A stretch of DNA of 5,727 bases from Acidobacteriaceae bacterium (GCA_025929125.1 JAICMT010000123.1:1-5727); one strand, 5' to 3'; shown: positions 1-5,727, numbered from the stretch's first letter. Notes: generated by a model not told the origin, from the letters alone. Numbers and translations: made by a program.

Positions 1-355
1 CATGCGTCAGGTTCAACTCGTGTGGTTGTCCGCCCTGAGTGAGCTTCCCCGTAATAGAGCTGTGGTCGGCACTCATGGTGCCCGAATACGTCATCTCCAC
101 CGGCTTGACCGCGAAGGTCACGTCCGCTCCTCTGAGTGCAACGTCCGTTACCGCAAGAGGAGCACTCGGCTGATCTACGTTGTAGAGCTGCCCCTTCAGG
201 GCTCCATCCGCCGCTTTCGAAACTTTGAGCACCACCCGGACACCATTTCCAGCCTGCAGCGTTCCCTGCCAGTTGCCAGTCAGGTCCTGAGCACCCGCGA
301 CTCCCGTCACAAGCGCAATTAATGCCATCCATGTCCACGCCATCCTTCGCTTCAT
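1..355 (-). CDS. TIGR03435-like secreted protein, N-terminal part (runs off left edge)
   Basis: An open minus-strand frame of 118 complete codons begins at the ATG complementary to 353-355 and is still open at the window edge. The start has a GGAGA ribosome binding site (complement of 363-367) seven bases upstream. The product begins MKRRMAWTWMALIALVTGVA, a classical Sec signal peptide with cleavage likely after Ala-Gly-Ala near residue 22. The mature part opens QDLTGNWQGTL and continues as an alternating hydrophobic, probably beta-rich domain (VRVVLKVSKAADGALKGQLYN at about 40-60 in part). From memory, this matches the extended N-terminus of acidobacterial TIGR03435 proteins, whose defining C-terminal domain would lie outside the window. 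That family is exported, abundant in soil Acidobacteria and of unknown function. It is divergently transcribed from the rhamnosidase operon. The frame is certain; the family call is from recall of similar sequences. Confidence 0.72.
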   Translation of the reverse strand, partial: MKRRMAWTWMALIALVTGVAGAQDLTGNWQGTLQAGNGVRVVLKVSKAADGALKGQLYNVDQPSAPLAVTDVALRGADVTFAVKPVEMTYSGTMSADHSSITGKLTQGGQPHELNLTH

Positions 356-382
356 TTGGCAGTCTCCGCTATAAGATGTTGG

Positions 383-412
383 CCGATAGGCAATGCTACG
401 CTTGTGCCTCAA
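383..412 (-). promoter_or_regulatory. Candidate sigma-70-like promoter of the TIGR03435-like gene
   Basis: Read on the minus strand, TTGAGG (complement of 407-412) and TATCGG (complement of 383-388) are separated by 18 bases. They lie at a suitable distance upstream of the start codon at 355. The -35 element matches the consensus at four of six positions and the -10 element is weak. The -35 overlaps the edge of the inverted repeat at 411-426, which would suit repression. This is a guess from spacing only. Confidence 0.22.
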
Positions 413-426
413 ATAGGTTCCTATTT
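411..426. promoter_or_regulatory. Operator-like 16-bp inverted repeat
   Basis: AAATAGG, a two-base TT centre and CCTATTT form a perfect 7-bp dyad in the divergent intergenic region. It is AT-rich at its ends with a TAGG/CCTA core, and it overlaps the candidate -35 of the minus-strand gene. Its size and symmetry are typical of the binding site of a dimeric winged-helix or helix-turn-helix repressor. No regulator gene is present in the window, so the protein that binds it cannot be named. As RNA the hairpin would have only a two-base loop, so a DNA-level role is more likely. Confidence 0.42.
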
Positions 427-443
427 CACAGAAAAATCGGGCT

Positions 444-453
444 CCTACGTAGG
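444..453. promoter_or_regulatory. 10-bp perfect palindrome CCTACGTAGG
   Basis: CCTACGTAGG is self-complementary and lies 17 bases to the right of the 16-bp inverted repeat. It uses the same CCTA and TAGG tetramers but in the opposite arrangement (CCTA first). It could be a second regulator site in the divergent region. A palindrome this short can arise by chance, so support is limited. Confidence 0.22.
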
Positions 454-528
454 CACTGGCACTACGCGGATTCAGGGTTCTGACCGGGAGGAGATTCCCT
501 CGTTGAAACATTCTGCCCAATGAACTAA

Positions 529-561
529 GTTGATTCTGCGCCCTGCTGGCGCAGAATCAAC
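529..561 (+). promoter_or_regulatory. Perfect 14-bp stem-loop in the leader of the rhamnosidase operon
   Basis: GTTGATTCTGCGCC (529-542) and GGCGCAGAATCAAC (548-561) are exact reverse complements around the five-base loop CTGCT. The hairpin ends five bases before the AAGGAG ribosome binding site at 567-572. It is followed by GGAAGGAG rather than a T run, so it is not a standard intrinsic terminator of plus-strand transcription. It could protect the 5' end of the mRNA, modulate access to the ribosome binding site, or act as a double-stranded operator. The structure is directly visible; its role is inferred. Confidence 0.6.
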
Positions 562-566
562 GCTGG

Positions 567-572
567 AAGGAG
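567..572 (+). promoter_or_regulatory. Ribosome binding site deciding the start of the GH106 gene
   Basis: AAGGAG lies four bases before the ATG at 577 (GGAAGG at 565-570 gives six). The alternative in-frame ATG at 625 gives a more conventional signal peptide but has no purine-rich stretch before it. The ATG at 573 is out of frame with the enzyme and abuts the AAGGAG. The site therefore favours 577, despite the slightly short spacing. Confidence 0.5.
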
Positions 573-576
573 ATGC

Positions 577-3492
577 ATGCCTTGCTTCTTTTCCCAGCTC
601 CCTTTTCCCGTCCGCCTCGTGCGCATGAATTTCTCCACTCTCAAGCTCCGCGTTATCTTTGCAGCTCTTGCCATGGCACTTGCCGTGCCCTGCATCGCAC
701 AGCCCGCACCCTCGCTCGAAACTCTGCGCAGGAACTTCGCCAATCCGCCCATCGACGCGCACCCGATGGTCCGCTGGTGGTGGTTCGGACCGGCGGTCGT
801 CAAGTCCGAGATCCTCACCGAGCTCCAGCAGATGAAAGCCGATGGAATCCAGGGAGCCGAGCTCGCTTTCGTCTACCCCGAGGTTCTCGACGACCCCGCA
901 AAGAACCTGAAAAATCTGCCATTTCTTTCACACGCAATGCTTGAAATGGTCACCTATGCGAAAGAGGAAGCCCGCAAGCTCGGCCTGCGCATCGATGTGA
1001 CGCTCTGTTCCGGCTGGCCGTACGGCGGCCCTCACATACCGTTGGAACAGGCGGTGACACGCCTTCGCATCGCCGAGGTCCCGGTTGCCGCGCACTCCGC
1101 TGCCGTAGAGGTTCCTAGCCTGGAAACGGGTGAATCGCTGCTTGCGGCATTCATTGCAGAACCAGCAAAGCCGGAGCTCGCGAAGTGCGGCTTTGCATAC
1201 GGAAACATCTGTGCGGATCCAATCGCCTCGCGTGATCCGAAGCTCCCCTCTTATGACCCAGCGAGCGCGAGCCCCATCCCCGTCACCGGCGTATCCGTGG
1301 CGCTCTCCCCTGCATCCTCCGCTCGCGTTGCCGTCTTTTTCATCCAAAGCCACACTCGCCAGATGGTGAAACGGGCGGCAGTCGGAGCCGAGGGTTACGT
1401 CCTCGACCCCTTTTCACGCCAGGCGGTCGCCAATCACTTCAAGAGCGTCGGCGAACCGCTCCTGGCAGCATTCGGCGCGACGCCACCCTATGCCATCTTT
1501 TCTGATTCGCTCGAGGCCTACGGGGCGGACTGGACCCCCGCTCTGCCTGAGGAGTTCAAGAAGCGCCGCGGCTACGATCTTCTCCCGCGCCTGCCAGAGC
1601 TTGTCGCCGCCACCGGAGTGTCCGCCGACAACCTTCGCCACGACTACGGCAAGACGCTCACGGAGCTTATCGACGAAAACTACTTAGTCCAGATCAACGA
1701 CTGGGCCAAGGCCCACAACACCCGCTTCCGCTCCCAGACCTACGGAGAACCAGCCGTCAGCTTTTCCTCACAGAACCTGGTGTCGCTGGCGGAGGGCGAA
1801 GGACCGCAGTGGCGACGCTTCTCTACCCTGCGCTGGGCGAGCTCCGCCAATCATGTCTTCGGCCACGACATCACCTCAGGCGAGAGCTTTACGTGGCTGC
1901 ACTCGCCTGTATTCCGCGCGACCCCCCTCGATATGAAGGCAGAGGCTGACCTCGACTTCATCATGGGCGAGAACCAGCTCATCTTTCATGGATGGCCCTA
2001 CTCGCCTCCCGATCACGAGGTGCCCGAGCCCGGCTGGTCGCTCTATGCCGCCGCCGTCTTCAACGATCACAGTCCCTGGCATCCGGTGATGCCGGCCGTG
2101 ACTACCTACATTAGCCGCATCAGCTACCTTCTCCGCCAGGGTGCCCCCGCAAACCAGGTCGCGGTGCTTCTTCCTACCGATGACGCATGGGCGGCTTTCC
2201 GCCCCAACAAAACCACGCTCACCGGCGCGTTCTCGAACCTGGTCTCGCCATCTCTGATCTCAGCCATCCTCTCTGCTGGATACAACATCGACTTCATTGA
2301 CGCAGACGCGATCAACTCCGCGGGCCTCGGCACGCATCAGATCGTCGTTCTGCCGCCCACCAGCCGCATTCCAGCGAAAACCGCCAACAAGCTTCTGGCC
2401 TGGGAGAGTTCCGGTGGCAAGATCATTTGTGTCGGTGGGATCCCATCGCTCACAGATGATGGAAAGGACCTCGTCGACGCTGTCGACGCCTCCGACCATG
2501 CTCCCCCAACTGTCGTGGGTGACGTAAGCCACCTGGGCGATGCACTCCACGAGGCCTCGGCACCCGACTTCTCCCTCGCCAGCGCGGACCAGAATACCCG
2601 CAGCCAGATCGGCTTCATTCGCCGCGAGCTGCCCGGCGCCGATATCTATGTTGTCGTGAATACCGCGAACACCGCTCTCGACGCGACCGCCACCTTTGCC
2701 ACCAGCCACACCTCCGCCGAGCAGTGGGATCCCGACACCGCCCAGTCAATCGCTGCAACCGCAGTCTCGCAGACTCTTCATCTAGAGCCCTATGCGTTGC
2801 GCGTGTTCGTTTTCTTTGATGGCCCTCCGCCGACCTCAACAACTCCGAACGCAGCCTTCGCCGTCACTAACATCAGCACCGGCTGGAAGCTCACCTTTAC
2901 CGGGCTTGGCAAGATGGTCGACGAACGCGACCTAACCGACTGGACCTCCGACCCTGCTACCGAGCACTACTCCGGAGAGGCTGTCTACTCCCGCACCATC
3001 CAGATTGCGTCCAGGCCCGCCAGTCCGGTCTACCTCAGAATTGTCGGCGGCAAGCCCTTGCCCGGTGCTCCGAACCCCGACGCCGGAATCGTATCTCGCG
3101 GGCCCAATGGTCTGCCCGACCCGCTCGTCACCGGCACAGGCCCCGGAATGCGGGCGTACTTCGATCCGCCTCTCCATGAGGCCGCTCTCGTCACGGTCAA
3201 CGGCCAGCCGGCCGGCGCACTGTGGCACCCTCCATACCGGCTCGATATCTCACGGCAGCTGAAACCAGGCGCCAACCATATCGAAATCCACGTCTACAAC
3301 ACCGCCATCAACGCCTGGTCAGCGCTTCCGCCGCGAGACTACGGTCCGCTCATCGAGAAGTATGGCGACCGCTTCCAGATGCAGGACATCTGCCAAGCCG
3401 GCTCCGACCCTCGGCGCCACTGCATTTCCTCACTCAGGCCCATCCCTTCCGGCATCCTCGGCACGATTGAGCTTGAAATGGAGCCAAAATAG
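577..3492 (+). CDS. Secreted GH106-family alpha-L-rhamnosidase
   Basis: This 971-residue protein is an exported inverting glycosidase that should release alpha-L-rhamnose from plant polysaccharide, most likely rhamnogalacturonan. A basic segment (K23, R25) and hydrophobic core to about residue 41 form the signal peptide, with cleavage near Cys-Ile-Ala. GH106 landmarks follow: the ANPPIDAHPMVRWWWFGP entry motif (55-72), MKADGIQGAELAFVYPE (86-102), TLCSGWPYGGP (142-152), SDSLEAYGADW (309-319), QTYGEP (387-392) and GENQLIFHGWPYSPP (464-478). The last is the strongest family marker. Candidate catalytic or metal-binding acids are E313, E391, E436 and E465; I cannot assign them without alignment. 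Residues about 767-910 resemble the galactose-binding-like sandwich of many glycosidases (VNGQPAGALWHPPYRLDI, 873-890). Length is normal for the family and no frame break is seen. The start at 577 follows the AAGGAG site; M17 at 625 is the alternative. The gene is the first of an operon with the GH28 gene two bases downstream. Confidence 0.88.
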   Translation: MPCFFSQLPFPVRLVRMNFSTLKLRVIFAALAMALAVPCIAQPAPSLETLRRNFANPPIDAHPMVRWWWFGPAVVKSEILTELQQMKADGIQGAELAFVYPEVLDDPAKNLKNLPFLSHAMLEMVTYAKEEARKLGLRIDVTLCSGWPYGGPHIPLEQAVTRLRIAEVPVAAHSAAVEVPSLETGESLLAAFIAEPAKPELAKCGFAYGNICADPIASRDPKLPSYDPASASPIPVTGVSVALSPASSARVAVFFIQSHTRQMVKRAAVGAEGYVLDPFSRQAVANHFKSVGEPLLAAFGATPPYAIFSDSLEAYGADWTPALPEEFKKRRGYDLLPRLPELVAATGVSADNLRHDYGKTLTELIDENYLVQINDWAKAHNTRFRSQTYGEPAVSFSSQNLVSLAEGEGPQWRRFSTLRWASSANHVFGHDITSGESFTWLHSPVFRATPLDMKAEADLDFIMGENQLIFHGWPYSPPDHEVPEPGWSLYAAAVFNDHSPWHPVMPAVTTYISRISYLLRQGAPANQVAVLLPTDDAWAAFRPNKTTLTGAFSNLVSPSLISAILSAGYNIDFIDADAINSAGLGTHQIVVLPPTSRIPAKTANKLLAWESSGGKIICVGGIPSLTDDGKDLVDAVDASDHAPPTVVGDVSHLGDALHEASAPDFSLASADQNTRSQIGFIRRELPGADIYVVVNTANTALDATATFATSHTSAEQWDPDTAQSIAATAVSQTLHLEPYALRVFVFFDGPPPTSTTPNAAFAVTNISTGWKLTFTGLGKMVDERDLTDWTSDPATEHYSGEAVYSRTIQIASRPASPVYLRIVGGKPLPGAPNPDAGIVSRGPNGLPDPLVTGTGPGMRAYFDPPLHEAALVTVNGQPAGALWHPPYRLDISRQLKPGANHIEIHVYNTAINAWSALPPRDYGPLIEKYGDRFQMQDICQAGSDPRRHCISSLRPIPSGILGTIELEMEPK

Positions 3493-3494
3493 CC

Positions 3495-4952
3495 GTGGCG
3501 GCTGAATCCGCGGTTCCTCCGAATGCACTCCAGGCCCGGCGTGGCACTCTGCTTGGGGCGCTTCTGATCCTCTTTCCGGTCGCCGTCCATGCTGCCACCC
3601 TCTACGCCAACGATTTTGGGGCGAAGCCCGATGGCATCACCCTTTCCACCGCCGCCATCCAGAGAGCGATCGACGTCGCCGCTCTCCGGCACGGCACCGT
3701 CTCCTTCCGGCCCGGTACATATCTCACGGGTGCTCTTTTTCTCAAGACCGGCATCTCCTTCGAGATTCCGGCAGGGGTGACGCTTACCGGATCGCAGGAC
3801 CTCAAGGATTACCCCGAGCTCCCCACGCGCATCGCCGGCATCGAGATGTCCTGGCCCTCCGCTCTCATCAATGTGCGCAATCAACACGATGTCGTGATCA
3901 CCGGCAGAGGCACCATCGACGGCAACGGCCAGATCTGGTGGAAGCGATACTGGGACCTGCGGCGGGCCTATGAGCCCAGGGGCCTCCGCTGGGCGGCGGA
4001 TTACGACGCTAAACGCGTGCGCCTGTCGCTGATCCAGAACTCATACAACGTTCGCTACGGCGGCGATCTCCTGCTCCGGCGACCCGGCTTCTGGACGGTC
4101 CACGTTCTTTACTCCCACGATGTCGTCATCGACGGACTCACCATTCGTGCCAACGCTGACCCAACCGGCACGCCCGGCGAGATTCTCCGCGGCCCGTCAA
4201 CCGACGGAATCGATATCGACTCTTCGCATGACATCGATGTCTCCCACGCCGATATTGATAATAATGACGACGCGCTGTGCCTCAAATCCGGCCGCGATGC
4301 AGACGGTCTGCGTGTCAACCGACCAACTTACAACGTCAAAGTGCACGATTCGATCGTTCGTCACGGGGCGGCCGCCATCACCATCGGCTCTGAGACTTCC
4401 GGCGGCTTCGACAACATCGAAGCCTGGAACCTTACTGCCGAAGCCGGCGTTCCCAGCGGGATCCTCTTCAAATCCGCGCACACCAGGGGCGGCTACGCTT
4501 CGGACATCCGGATCCACGACCTTACCTTCCACGGTGTCGCCACTCCCGTCTCTATCAACTTGAACTGGAACCCCAGCTATAGCTATGCCACGTTGCCGCC
4601 GGGCACCGATCCCAAAACCGTCCCCGTCTACTGGATTGCGCTCACGACGCCGGTTCCCTTAGCGAAGGGACTTCCGCATTTTTACGACGTGCACATCTGG
4701 AACATCAAAGCAACCGGTGCACACCAGGCCTTTTCGGTCTCGGCTTACCCGAACGCCCCGCTGGTCGACTTCCGCTTCGACCACATCGACATCCAGGCAC
4801 AGCAGGCCGGCTCCATTACCAACGCCCAGGACTGGAGCTTCTCCGATGTCCATCTACACACCAGTGACGGCAGCACAGTGAGGGTTGCCGATTCGGACAG
4901 CATCACCGGCCTGCTCACCCGCTCCCAAGGCTTATTAGCCATCCGCCCCTGA
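3495..4952 (+). CDS. Secreted GH28-family glycosidase, probably rhamnogalacturonan-type
   Basis: The 485-residue product begins at a GTG two bases after the rhamnosidase stop codon. A GGAG at 3480-3483, inside the upstream gene, can serve as its ribosome binding site, so translation is probably coupled. A signal peptide (R15-R16, then hydrophobic 18-32) should be cleaved after Val-His-Ala at 33. The pectate-lyase-like opening YANDFGAKPDG (37-47) and repeated strand-turn motifs such as HDVVITGRGTIDGNG (131-145) and SHDVVIDGLTI (207-217) show a right-handed parallel beta-helix. GH28 catalytic motifs are recognisable: STDGIDID (235-242, D237) and NNDDALCLKSG (256-266, D258-D259), so hydrolysis of galacturonate linkages is likely. 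The usual Asn of NTD is Ser235, the His of GHG is Ala292, and RIK reads LFK (324-326). These departures argue against an ordinary polygalacturonase and fit rhamnogalacturonan hydrolases or exo-galacturonosidases. The GH106 partner supports that reading. Confidence 0.85.
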   Translation: MAAESAVPPNALQARRGTLLGALLILFPVAVHAATLYANDFGAKPDGITLSTAAIQRAIDVAALRHGTVSFRPGTYLTGALFLKTGISFEIPAGVTLTGSQDLKDYPELPTRIAGIEMSWPSALINVRNQHDVVITGRGTIDGNGQIWWKRYWDLRRAYEPRGLRWAADYDAKRVRLSLIQNSYNVRYGGDLLLRRPGFWTVHVLYSHDVVIDGLTIRANADPTGTPGEILRGPSTDGIDIDSSHDIDVSHADIDNNDDALCLKSGRDADGLRVNRPTYNVKVHDSIVRHGAAAITIGSETSGGFDNIEAWNLTAEAGVPSGILFKSAHTRGGYASDIRIHDLTFHGVATPVSINLNWNPSYSYATLPPGTDPKTVPVYWIALTTPVPLAKGLPHFYDVHIWNIKATGAHQAFSVSAYPNAPLVDFRFDHIDIQAQQAGSITNAQDWSFSDVHLHTSDGSTVRVADSDSITGLLTRSQGLLAIRP

Positions 4953-5003
4953 AGCCAGGGCATGCTCCAAGGGAGTATGATGGTTCTCGTAATTCGGCCC
5001 TAT

Positions 5004-5023
5004 TGTCTGCTGGGTAGCAGACA
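5004..5023. repeat. Perfect 8-bp hairpin between the GH28 gene and the receiver-like gene
   Basis: TGTCTGCT and AGCAGACA pair exactly around a GGGT loop, 51 bases after the GH28 stop codon. No T run follows on the plus strand, so it is not a typical intrinsic terminator. It may stabilise the 3' end of the operon mRNA, support factor-dependent termination, or form a leader structure or operator for the next gene. The pairing is certain; the role is not. Confidence 0.4.
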
Positions 5024-5075
5024 GCCATGTGCAGGCGCACGTAGCTTGCCTCAGTATCCAGCACGCCAAATCATC

Positions 5076-5080
5076 GGAGG
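5076..5080 (+). promoter_or_regulatory. Ribosome binding site deciding the start of the receiver-like gene
   Basis: GGAGG stands five bases before the ATG at 5086, close to the ideal spacing. The frame is also open upstream to a GTG at 5029, which has no such site and would add 19 residues unlike the start of a receiver fold. The ATG at 5086 is therefore chosen. Confidence 0.7.
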
Positions 5081-5085
5081 GGACC

Positions 5086-5475
5086 ATGAAATCCAATCAG
5101 ATTTCGGTGCTCATGTACGGTCATGACGCGCGTTTGCTTGACTCCCGGAAATGGGTCCTGCAAAGCTGTGGTTATCGTGCGCTCAGCGTGCGGCATCTTT
5201 CGGCATTGAACCGGGTCCCGCTCACGCCGCCCATCAATCTGCTGGTTCTCTGCTATACGCTCACTCAAAAGGAGTGTGAGAACGCAATCGCACACGCCAA
5301 ACTCCGCTGGGCCAATGTGAAGGAGCTCGCCCTCGTCCGCTACAGTGCGGCCCGCGATGCTTCACCGGTATTACGGGATGTGCAGAGGGCGCTTGATGCT
5401 CCTGACCCGCTGCTCGCCACTGTCGGACAGCTCGTCGGGCACGTATCCAGCTCTTCCTACTCGCATATCTACTAG
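5086..5475 (+). CDS. Stand-alone receiver-like (pseudo-REC) protein lacking the phosphoacceptor Asp
   Basis: This 129-residue cytoplasmic protein has no signal peptide, membrane segment or output domain. Its pattern follows a response-regulator receiver fold: a first strand ISVLMYG (6-12), a helix LLDSRKWVLQSCGY (17-30), a third strand INLLVLC (50-56), a fourth ELALVRYSA (80-88), and an ending PLLATVGQLVG (108-118) like the last helix of receivers. The phosphorylation chemistry is missing. The acidic pair after strand 1 is Gly12-His13, the phosphoacceptor position is Cys56, and no Lys-Pro is seen before the last helix. Only the Ser/Thr position at the end of strand 4 (Ser87) is kept. Such proteins occur in Acidobacteriota, to my recollection, without known function. 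It probably acts by protein contact rather than phosphorylation. It has its own ribosome binding site and terminator, so a functional link to the pectin operon is not established. Confidence 0.65.
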   Translation: MKSNQISVLMYGHDARLLDSRKWVLQSCGYRALSVRHLSALNRVPLTPPINLLVLCYTLTQKECENAIAHAKLRWANVKELALVRYSAARDASPVLRDVQRALDAPDPLLATVGQLVGHVSSSSYSHIY

Positions 5476-5511
5476 TGACCTGAGCAAAGTCCGAGCAACT
5501 TCACCCAGATC

Positions 5512-5544
5512 AGCCCCTGTTACCTGCAGGGGCTTTCGTTTGTC
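5512..5544 (+). terminator. Intrinsic terminator after the receiver-like gene
   Basis: AGCCCCTG (5512-5519) pairs perfectly with CAGGGGCT (5527-5534) around a seven-base loop, and the T-rich tail TTCGTTTGT follows. It lies 36 bases after the stop codon at 5473-5475 and is oriented to end plus-strand transcription. The GC-rich 8-bp stem and interrupted T tract are typical of high-GC bacteria. It separates the receiver-like gene from the next exported protein. Confidence 0.8.
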
Positions 5545-5640
5545 TGCGCTCTCAACGAATTCTGCTGAGGGATGCGGCAGCCCGGCGACCTATGGAACCT
5601 TCGCCGTCACACTTCCGTACGCTATGGTGCGAGGCTCTAG

Positions 5641-5727
5641 ATGAACTCCTTTTGGCGCGGCCGTTCCCTGGCCCTTCTACTGGCCACAGTCACCTCACCA
5701 CCCCTATTGGCTAGGCCGCAGTCGACG
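5641..5727 (+). CDS. Exported protein of unknown function, first 29 codons only (runs off right edge)
   Basis: An ATG at 5641 opens a frame with no stop before the window ends. An in-frame TAG at 5638-5640 directly precedes it, so the start cannot lie further upstream, and GAGG at 5631-5634 gives a ribosome binding site six bases away. The product begins MNSFWRGRSLALLLATVT and continues SPPLLARPQST. Arginines at 6 and 8 followed by a leucine-rich core look like a Sec signal peptide, perhaps cleaved after Leu-Leu-Ala at 24. Nothing beyond export can be said about its job from so short a piece. It lies after the terminator at 5512-5544, so it likely has its own promoter, although I found no convincing -35/-10 pair in the 96 bases between them. 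Confidence 0.62.
   Translation, partial: MNSFWRGRSLALLLATVTSPPLLARPQST

Noticed and set aside
2..322. Plus-strand open frame of 106 codons at the left edge
   Set aside because: It is antisense to the minus-strand TIGR03435-like gene, which has a ribosome binding site, a signal peptide and a family-like sequence. The plus-strand translation is rich in Arg and Ser and looks like nothing.
486..499. Short inverted repeat GGGA...TCCC
   Set aside because: Four-base arms are expected by chance and there is no further symmetry.
503..531. Possible plus-strand promoter TTGAAA, 17 bases, TAAGTT ahead of the rhamnosidase gene
   Set aside because: The -35 is good but the -10 matches only three of six positions and overlaps the leader hairpin, so transcription would start inside the stem. 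It is too weak to list as a feature.
928..1353. Minus-strand open frame of 141 codons inside the rhamnosidase gene
   Set aside because: It is a frame shadow of GC-rich coding sequence with biased composition, no ribosome binding site signal and no recognisable domain.
3339..3887. Minus-strand open frame of 182 codons across the GH106-GH28 junction
   Set aside because: It overlaps the ends of two well-supported genes on the opposite strand. Its length is explained by GC-rich third positions, and its translation is low-complexity and unrecognisable.
3885..4130. Near-identical 15-mers CACGATGTCGTGATC and CACGATGTCGTCATC at 3885 and 4116
   Set aside because: They encode the same His-Asp-Val-Val-Ile step of two beta-helix coils in the GH28 protein and are explained by the protein repeat rather than by a DNA element.
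4120..4563. Plus-strand open frame of 147 codons inside the GH28 gene
   Set aside because: Its translation is dominated by Ser, Thr and Pro, the usual +1 shadow of GC-rich genes, and the GH28 frame over the same bases contains the catalytic motifs.
5345..5644. Plus-strand open frame of 99 codons crossing the terminator
   Set aside because: It begins inside the receiver-like gene and runs through a clear intrinsic terminator hairpin. There is no ribosome binding site and no recognisable sequence.

Overview
The window looks like chromosome from a soil Acidobacteriota, probably of the Acidobacteriaceae/Terriglobales kind (Granulicella, Edaphobacter and Terriglobus are examples). The reasons are the GC-rich coding, the start of a TIGR03435-type secreted protein (a family greatly expanded in soil Acidobacteria), a stand-alone degenerate receiver-like protein of a type I associate with that group, and a secreted pectin-degrading enzyme pair. 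No species can be named from the sequence alone.

Layout. (1) Positions 1-355, minus strand: the N-terminal part of a secreted TIGR03435-like protein that runs off the left edge. (2) Positions 356-576: a 221-bp divergent intergenic region. It holds a 16-bp operator-like inverted repeat (411-426), a 10-bp palindrome (444-453) and a perfect 14-bp stem, 5-nt loop hairpin (529-561) directly ahead of a ribosome binding site. (3) Positions 577-3492 and 3495-4952, plus strand: a two-gene operon with a 2-nt gap, encoding a secreted GH106 alpha-L-rhamnosidase and a secreted GH28 parallel beta-helix glycosidase. (4) Positions 4953-5085: a short gap with a perfect 8-bp hairpin. (5) Positions 5086-5475: a small cytoplasmic receiver-like protein that has lost its phosphorylation site, followed by a clear intrinsic terminator (5512-5544). 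(6) Positions 5641-5727: the first 29 codons of another exported protein, cut by the right edge.

How the genes fit together. GH106 removes alpha-L-rhamnose. The GH28 protein has an active site altered away from classical polygalacturonases: Ser for Asn in NTD, Ala for the conserved His, and Leu-Phe-Lys for Arg-Ile-Lys. These changes suggest a rhamnogalacturonan-type rather than homogalacturonan-type enzyme. The simplest reading is a small exported module for the rhamnose/galacturonate backbone of rhamnogalacturonan I. The divergent promoter region and its inverted repeats are the likely control point. The receiver-like gene has its own ribosome binding site and is probably a separate unit.

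I found no RNA genes, CRISPR arrays, insertion sequences or transposon ends. The nearest things to undescribed biology are the leader hairpin and operator-like repeats, the altered GH28 active site, and the phosphorylation-dead receiver protein.
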